Below, piece after piece: positions 59,926 to 64,000 of a stretch of DNA of 64,000 nucleotides. The position numbers and the translations under genes were made by a program. The notes beneath the pieces were generated by a model, which saw nothing but the letters and a program-made list of their open reading frames with translations, was not told the DNA's origin and searched no databases. This DNA comes from Bradyrhizobium yuanmingense (GTDB lineage Bacteria; Pseudomonadota; Alphaproteobacteria; Rhizobiales; Xanthobacteraceae). The stretch is from positions 558,001 through 622,000 of the forward strand of contig NZ_FMAE01000004.1 of assembly GCF_900094575.1 (NCBI RefSeq), in the 5' to 3' direction. Positions within the stretch are counted from its first letter, which is position 1, and every line of letters starts with the position of its first letter.

Positions 59926-62007
59926 CTACGCCGCCCGGACCTCACCGAGGAAGCGCTCGAACTGGCCGGCGAGATCGCGCGACTGGGTCGAGAGCTGCTC
60001 GGCCGCGCCCAGCACCTCTCTTGCCGCGGCGCCGGTGTCGTCGGCGGCGCGCTGCACGCCGGAGATGTTGCTGTTGACCTCCTGGGTGCCGCGGGCAGCC
60101 TCCTGAACGCTGCGGGCGATCTCCTTGGTCGCCGAGCCCTGTTCCTCGATCGCCGCGGCGATGGCGGTGCCGATCTGGTCGATCTCGGCGATGACGTCGG
60201 CGACGTTGCGGATTGCCGCCACCGTCTCGTCGCTCGCGGTCTGGATCGCGGTGATCTGCTCGGAGATCTCGGTCGTGGCCTTGGCGGTCTGCCCGGCCAG
60301 CGACTTCACTTCGGAGGCGACCACGGCAAAGCCGCGGCCGGCCTCGCCGGCGCGGGCGGCTTCGATGGTCGCATTTAGCGCAAGCAGGTTGGTCTGTTCG
60401 GCGATGCTCTGGATCAGCGTCACGACGTCGCCGATCTTCTGGGCGCCCTCGGCGAGCGTCCGCGCGGTGTCGCCGGTGCGGCGGGCATTGTCGACGGCAC
60501 GGGCCGCGATCTCGGTGCTTTGGGCGACCTGACGCCCGATCTCCGCGATCGAGGAGGTCAGCTCTTCGGTGGCGCTCGCGACTGTCTGCACGTTGGTCGA
60601 GGTCTGTTCGGAGGCGGCGGCGACCACGGCGGCCTGGCTGTTGGTCTGCGCCGCCGTCGAGGTCATCGACTGTGCGGTGCTTTCCATTGCAGCAGAGGCC
60701 CGCGACAGGCCGCCGACCAGCTCGGTCACCTTGGCCTCGAAGGCGCGGGTGAGATCGTCGAGCGCCTGGGCGCGGCGCATCTTGCCGTCGTTCTCGGCCT
60801 GCTTCTCGGCCGCGAGCCGATCGGCGCGGATCATGTTGTCCTTGAACACCTGAACGGCCGCGGCCATCGCGCCGATCTCGTCGGAGCGCTCGGCGCCCGG
60901 AATGCTCTCCGCAACCTCGCCGTCGGCGAGCCGCGACATGCGCGTCGTCAGGCCGACGATCGGCGCGCAGACGCGGCGGCGAACCGTCACGATGAGGCCG
61001 GCGCTGGCGATCAGCACGGCGACAAGGCCGACGAGCGCGATCGTGAAGCTGGTGTGCGCGGCCGACGAAGCGCCGGCGAGAATCTGCTCGGCGTTGTCGT
61101 AGAAGGCGTCGCGGACGCCGATGATGGTGCCGAGGCCGCGCTGCGTGGCGGCGTAATAGGTGTCCATGTCGTGTTCGTACTTGCCGGTGATCGCGCCGTC
61201 CTTCACCAGCTTGAGCTCGCGGCCGAACTCCTCGACATAGATCGCGTTGAACTTCTCCAGGGCCTCCGCGACGTTCGCCGGCGTTGTTGGATTGCCGCGC
61301 AATTCCTGCAGCGACATCACGATCTGATCGTTGCGGCCCTGCGAGCGGGCAATGTCGGCCTTCTCGGCGTCGGTCGCCGGCTTCTTTCCGCCGAGGAGGT
61401 TCTTGTGCAGGCTGGAATTGAAGCCGCCGACGTCGCGCAGCGTCATCGCGACATTGGCGTAGCTGGCCTGCCGGTAGGCGTCACCGTTCAGGATCGCCAT
61501 GCGGCGGACCTGCTCGTTGAGCAGCGCAGTCACGCCGCCGTTGAGCACGGCATTGTCGGCGACGATCTTCTTGGCCGCGTCTTTGCGCGCCTCGGCGGGA
61601 CCCGCCAGCGCCTTGTCGATGGCCTCGCGCAACGCGGTGAACTTCGCGTTGATGCCGTCGATGTTGCTGCCGATCGTGGTGCCGTCGTCGAACGGGCCGG
61701 GCAGCTCCTTGCGCAGTGCATTCATCTTGTCGCGGGCGCGGTCGGTCTGCTTGCGCAGCTTGTCCTGCTCGGCCAGCAGCGCAGGGTCGATGGCCGCGGG
61801 TCCGTAAAGGATGTTGGTGGAAAAGCCGCGCTCCGGATTGAGATAGCGCGGGATGTCGCTGACCGCACGGACGATTGCGAGCCGCCCCTGCGCTTCAGTG
61901 ATCCGTTCCATGGTCTGGTACTTCGTCGCGGCGACGTAGACGGCGAGGCCGCCGCCGACGGTCGAGAGCGAGACGATGGCGCTGGTCAGGAGCGTACCGA
62001 TTTTCAT
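59926..62007 (-). CDS. Methyl-accepting chemotaxis protein
   Basis: A 693-residue transmembrane receptor. TM1 is about residues 8-28 ([21 protein letters not shown]); a large helical periplasmic sensor extends to about 320; TM2 ([22 protein letters not shown]) leads to a HAMP region ([41 protein letters not shown]). The signalling domain has the family hairpin, [37 protein letters not shown]. Start ATG 62007 begins the TM1 protein; a longer frame reaches 62139. Ligand unknown. Confidence 0.93.
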   Translation of the reverse strand: MKIGTLLTSAIVSLSTVGGGLAVYVAATKYQTMERITEAQGRLAIVRAVSDIPRYLNPERGFSTNILYGPAAIDPALLAEQDKLRKQTDRARDKMNALRKELPGPFDDGTTIGSNIDGINAKFTALREAIDKALAGPAEARKDAAKKIVADNAVLNGGVTALLNEQVRRMAILNGDAYRQASYANVAMTLRDVGGFNSSLHKNLLGGKKPATDAEKADIARSQGRNDQIVMSLQELRGNPTTPANVAEALEKFNAIYVEEFGRELKLVKDGAITGKYEHDMDTYYAATQRGLGTIIGVRDAFYDNAEQILAGASSAAHTSFTIALVGLVAVLIASAGLIVTVRRRVCAPIVGLTTRMSRLADGEVAESIPGAERSDEIGAMAAAVQVFKDNMIRADRLAAEKQAENDGKMRRAQALDDLTRAFEAKVTELVGGLSRASAAMESTAQSMTSTAAQTNSQAAVVAAASEQTSTNVQTVASATEELTSSIAEIGRQVAQSTEIAARAVDNARRTGDTARTLAEGAQKIGDVVTLIQSIAEQTNLLALNATIEAARAGEAGRGFAVVASEVKSLAGQTAKATTEISEQITAIQTASDETVAAIRNVADVIAEIDQIGTAIAAAIEEQGSATKEIARSVQEAARGTQEVNSNISGVQRAADDTGAAAREVLGAAEQLSTQSRDLAGQFERFLGEVRAA

Positions 62008-62092
62008 GATCTGTCCGGCAAATAACGGAGAAGTATTTTGCCCGGACGATAGGGCGGCCATGTTAATCTGCGGTTTACGCTCCCTGGCCGGC

Positions 62093-62878
62093 TCAGCTGT
62101 AGGTCGCGCTGACCGATCCCAGCGGACCAAAATCGGCAACGTAGGTCTCGCCAGCCTTGGGCCGGAGCATACCGGTCAGCGTGCCCGTGCTGATCGTCTG
62201 GCCGGCCTTGAGACCGATGCCGGTCCGCGACAGCTCGTTGGCAAGCCAGGCCAGCGGCACCAGCGGATGGTCAATCGCCTCTGCAGCGGAGCCGCGGCGT
62301 CTCTCGATGCCGTTGCAATTCAGGACGACATCTTGAGTGGCGACGTCGCGGCTACGCCAGTCGGCGATGGGCTCTCCGAGCACGATCGTTCCTGATCCGG
62401 AGCCGTCGGCCATGATCGCCGGCATCGGCGGAAACGCCGCATCGTGAATGAAGCGGCACTCGGCGAGCTCGATGCCGGGATGCAACGAGACCACGGCGTC
62501 GCCGACCTCGTCCACCGTATAGGGCTTCGCGCGCGGCGGCAGATCGGCGCCGAGACGCGCCTGGAACTCGACTTCAGGGATCGGGCTGCATTGTCTGGCA
62601 TGCTCGACGCTGGCGGGCGAACTCTTGATCAGGGGCGCGAACACCCGCCCATAGATCGGCGCGGAGATGCGAAGCTGACGCTGAAGCCCGGACTTCATGC
62701 CCGCGATCTTCCAGCCGACAACATCCCAGCCGAGTTCTTCTTCCACGATCTGCGCGACTTGGTACGCCGTGTCCGCATCCGGTGGGACCAGCCGTTCGTC
62801 GAGGCCGCTCTGTTGCCGGCCCTCGCGACGCAAATCGGCGAGCTGACGGGCGAGTTCGCGTTGTCGGGACAACTCCAT
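62093..62878 (-). CDS. 2-keto-4-pentenoate hydratase/FAH-family protein
   Basis: A 261-residue enzyme started at ATG 62878 (GGAG upstream). Fits the MhpD/4-oxalocrotonate decarboxylase branch: [56 protein letters not shown] and [12 protein letters not shown] with the metal-binding Glu/Asp set. It hydrates or decarboxylates 2-oxo acids in aromatic ring-cleavage pathways. It is 14 bp after a TetR gene and in the same operon; a tautomerase is divergent. Confidence 0.85.
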   Translation of the reverse strand: MELSRQRELARQLADLRREGRQQSGLDERLVPPDADTAYQVAQIVEEELGWDVVGWKIAGMKSGLQRQLRISAPIYGRVFAPLIKSSPASVEHARQCSPIPEVEFQARLGADLPPRAKPYTVDEVGDAVVSLHPGIELAECRFIHDAAFPPMPAIMADGSGSGTIVLGEPIADWRSRDVATQDVVLNCNGIERRRGSAAEAIDHPLVPLAWLANELSRTGIGLKAGQTISTGTLTGMLRPKAGETYVADFGPLGSVSATYS

Positions 62879-62892
62879 TGCGCGTCTCCAAT

Positions 62893-63504
62893 CTATTTGC
62901 TTGTGCGGGCGAGGGCGGCTGCGAGGACGATCTCCAATTCCTCCTGGACCTGATCGAGCGCGTCGGCGCTGCGGCTGGCGCGACACATCGCGACCGTGCC
63001 TTCGATCGAGGCGACGACGAGCGTTGCAAGCCGCTCGGCGCGCTCGGCAGCCAGTCCTTCGCGCAACAAGGCTGCCAGCATGATCCGCCGCCAATCGGCG
63101 AACACGCCTTCGGCGAGATCGAGCAGGTGCTGCTGCGCGGCCGCGTCGTCTTTGTCACTGGGCTCACCGACATAGCGATCGACCGCCACGGCGAGCACGG
63201 GGCAGCCGGCCTCGAAGCCGGTTGCCTCCAACTGGCGGCGCCATGATGCGACAAAAGCCTTGAGGCCGCCGATCACGCCGCGTTCGTTCATGGCTTTCTC
63301 CAGAGGAATGGATACCTGCCGGCCGGCGAAGGTCACGGCTTCGGCGATCAATTGCGGCTTGCCGTCGGGGAAGTGGTGGCTGATCGAGCCGCGCGGCGTC
63401 GCCGTGTGGCGGACCACGTCGCGCATGCTGGTGGCGTTGACGCCGCGGCGGCTCATCAGGTCGGCGGCGCCGGCGATCATCCTGTCGCGTGTGGTGGCAG
63501 TCAT
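62893..63504 (-). CDS. TetR family transcriptional regulator
   Basis: A 203-residue repressor with N-terminal HTH RDRMIAGAADLMSRRGVNATSMRDVVRHTATPRGSISHHFPDGKPQLIAEAV, and a variable C-terminal ligand domain with a single Cys-containing helix (EGTVAMCRASRSADALDQ). It controls itself with the hydratase and probably the divergent tautomerase, since two matching palindromes lie in the gap of 102 bp. Confidence 0.9.
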   Translation of the reverse strand: MTATTRDRMIAGAADLMSRRGVNATSMRDVVRHTATPRGSISHHFPDGKPQLIAEAVTFAGRQVSIPLEKAMNERGVIGGLKAFVASWRRQLEATGFEAGCPVLAVAVDRYVGEPSDKDDAAAQQHLLDLAEGVFADWRRIMLAALLREGLAAERAERLATLVVASIEGTVAMCRASRSADALDQVQEELEIVLAAALARTSK

Positions 63505-63537
63505 CGGGAATCCTGCAATTGGCCATCTCCATCTAGA

Positions 63538-63588
63538 CTATGACACTTGACATAGGCAAGCCGTGCTGAGATATGACGAGTGTCATAT
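63538..63588. promoter_or_regulatory. Two TetR-type operators
   Basis: Site A, CTATGACACTTGACATAG (63538-63555), is an 18-bp imperfect dyad. Site B, ATATGACGAGTGTCATAT (63571-63588), is a perfect ATATGAC-N4-GTCATAT dyad. Their centres are 33 bp apart (about three turns) between the divergent genes. Site B lies 19 bp before the tautomerase start. Confidence 0.7.
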
Positions 63589-63606
63589 TCGTGGAGAGGT
63601 GCCGAT

Positions 63607-64000
63607 TTGACCATCATTACCGTCACCGCACCGGCCGGACGGCTCGGCCTGCCGCAGCGCCGGCAGCTTGCGGAAAGCCTGACCGACGCCGTGCTCGAGC
63701 CCGAGGTCGGCCAGAGGGCGCCGGCGGCCCGAATGGGGTTTCAGGTGCATTTCCACGACCTTCCGTCCGACAGCATGGCGATCGGCGGCCGGTTGCTGTG
63801 CGACCAGGACAAGCCGCGCGACATCATCACCGTCAACATCGCCGTCATGAACGCGGCCTGGCCGGCGGAGGTGCGCGCCGAGGTGATCCGCAACGTGCTG
63901 GCGCGGCTTGCGGAGGCCTGCGGCATGCCGGCGCCGTCGCCGACCTGGTGGGTCAATTTCGAGATCATCGATGAGGGAAGCTGGGGATCGCGCGGCGGGG
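63607..64000 (+). CDS. Tautomerase family protein, 5' part
   Basis: A frame from TTG 63607 (GGAGAGG ten bases upstream) that is still open at the window end; 131 residues visible. It starts TIITVTAPAGRLGLPQRRQLAESLTDAV, resembling the beta-alpha start of 4-oxalocrotonate-type tautomerases, and continues as a two-unit-long protein (IITVNIAVMNAAWPAEVRAEVIRNVLARLAEACG, PTWWVNFEIIDEG). The catalytic Pro1 of the family is Thr2 here, as there is no Pro after the initiator. It would tautomerise a keto acid, together with the divergent hydratase. Confidence 0.7.
   Translation, partial: MTIITVTAPAGRLGLPQRRQLAESLTDAVLEPEVGQRAPAARMGFQVHFHDLPSDSMAIGGRLLCDQDKPRDIITVNIAVMNAAWPAEVRAEVIRNVLARLAEACGMPAPSPTWWVNFEIIDEGSWGSRGG

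Noticed and set aside
60520..62025. 501-codon plus-strand frame over the chemoreceptor gene
   Set aside because: Antisense of a fully motif-bearing MCP; no recognisable protein.

Overview
The window reads as an ordinary chromosomal stretch of a GC-rich alphaproteobacterium, most likely Bradyrhizobium or a close relative. This is inferred from a eukaryote-type glutamine synthetase II paired divergently with a DUF2735/GstI-type gene, short palindromic intergenic repeats of the kind scattered through Bradyrhizobium genomes, TRAP uptake genes, many Tat-exported enzymes and strong G/C third-position bias. No rRNA, tRNA, CRISPR array, prophage or intact insertion sequence was found.

Layout. 0-9.3 kb: end of a DoxX-like gene, an AraC regulator, a DHFR-like reductase with an exported polysaccharide deacetylase, an exported glutathione peroxidase, an L,D-transpeptidase, CreA, small secreted proteins, and a MocR regulator divergent from a flavin split-barrel protein. 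10.1-15.1 kb: an M20 deacylase, then a tryptophan-to-anthranilate module (HGGYW-type formamidase, kynA, kynU) and a hotdog thioesterase. 15.2-24.2 kb: GNAT, DUF2161, phosphatase and SDR genes, an MliC-like lipoprotein-inhibitor homologue, the gstI/glnII pair with a sigma-54 promoter, and two paralogous proteins each built from two GrlR-like domains.

24.3-34.2 kb is the most distinctive region. Three alpha/beta hydrolases with an Asp nucleophile, a 28-residue membrane peptide, a DJ-1/crotonase fusion, a cupin and an unknown protein surround one 951-residue regulator (OmpR-type winged helix, STAND-like ATPase, TPR-like tail). An 18-bp motif recurs upstream of three of the flanking transcription units. 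I suggest it is the operator of this regulator and that the region is a detoxification or catabolic regulon.

34.4-41.7 kb is accessory: a membrane protein fused to DUF305, DUF3750, low-complexity secreted proteins, a glycosyltransferase, a methyltransferase/Rrf2 pair and an SDR remnant. 41.8-48.2 kb: a TRAP transporter with an amidase and a 56-residue membrane protein in an overlapping operon, and a divergent exported amidohydrolase. 48.3-52.5 kb: a DUF3750 remnant, an ABC-F protein, palindromic repeats around a dead REP-associated transposase, and a periplasmic asparaginase. 52.7-64 kb: cupin, esterase, nitroreductase, an overlapping DUF2336-PilZ-HD-GYP group (c-di-GMP signalling), an AraC regulator, an FMN reductase, a chemoreceptor, and a TetR/hydratase operon divergent from a tautomerase with two palindromic operators between them.
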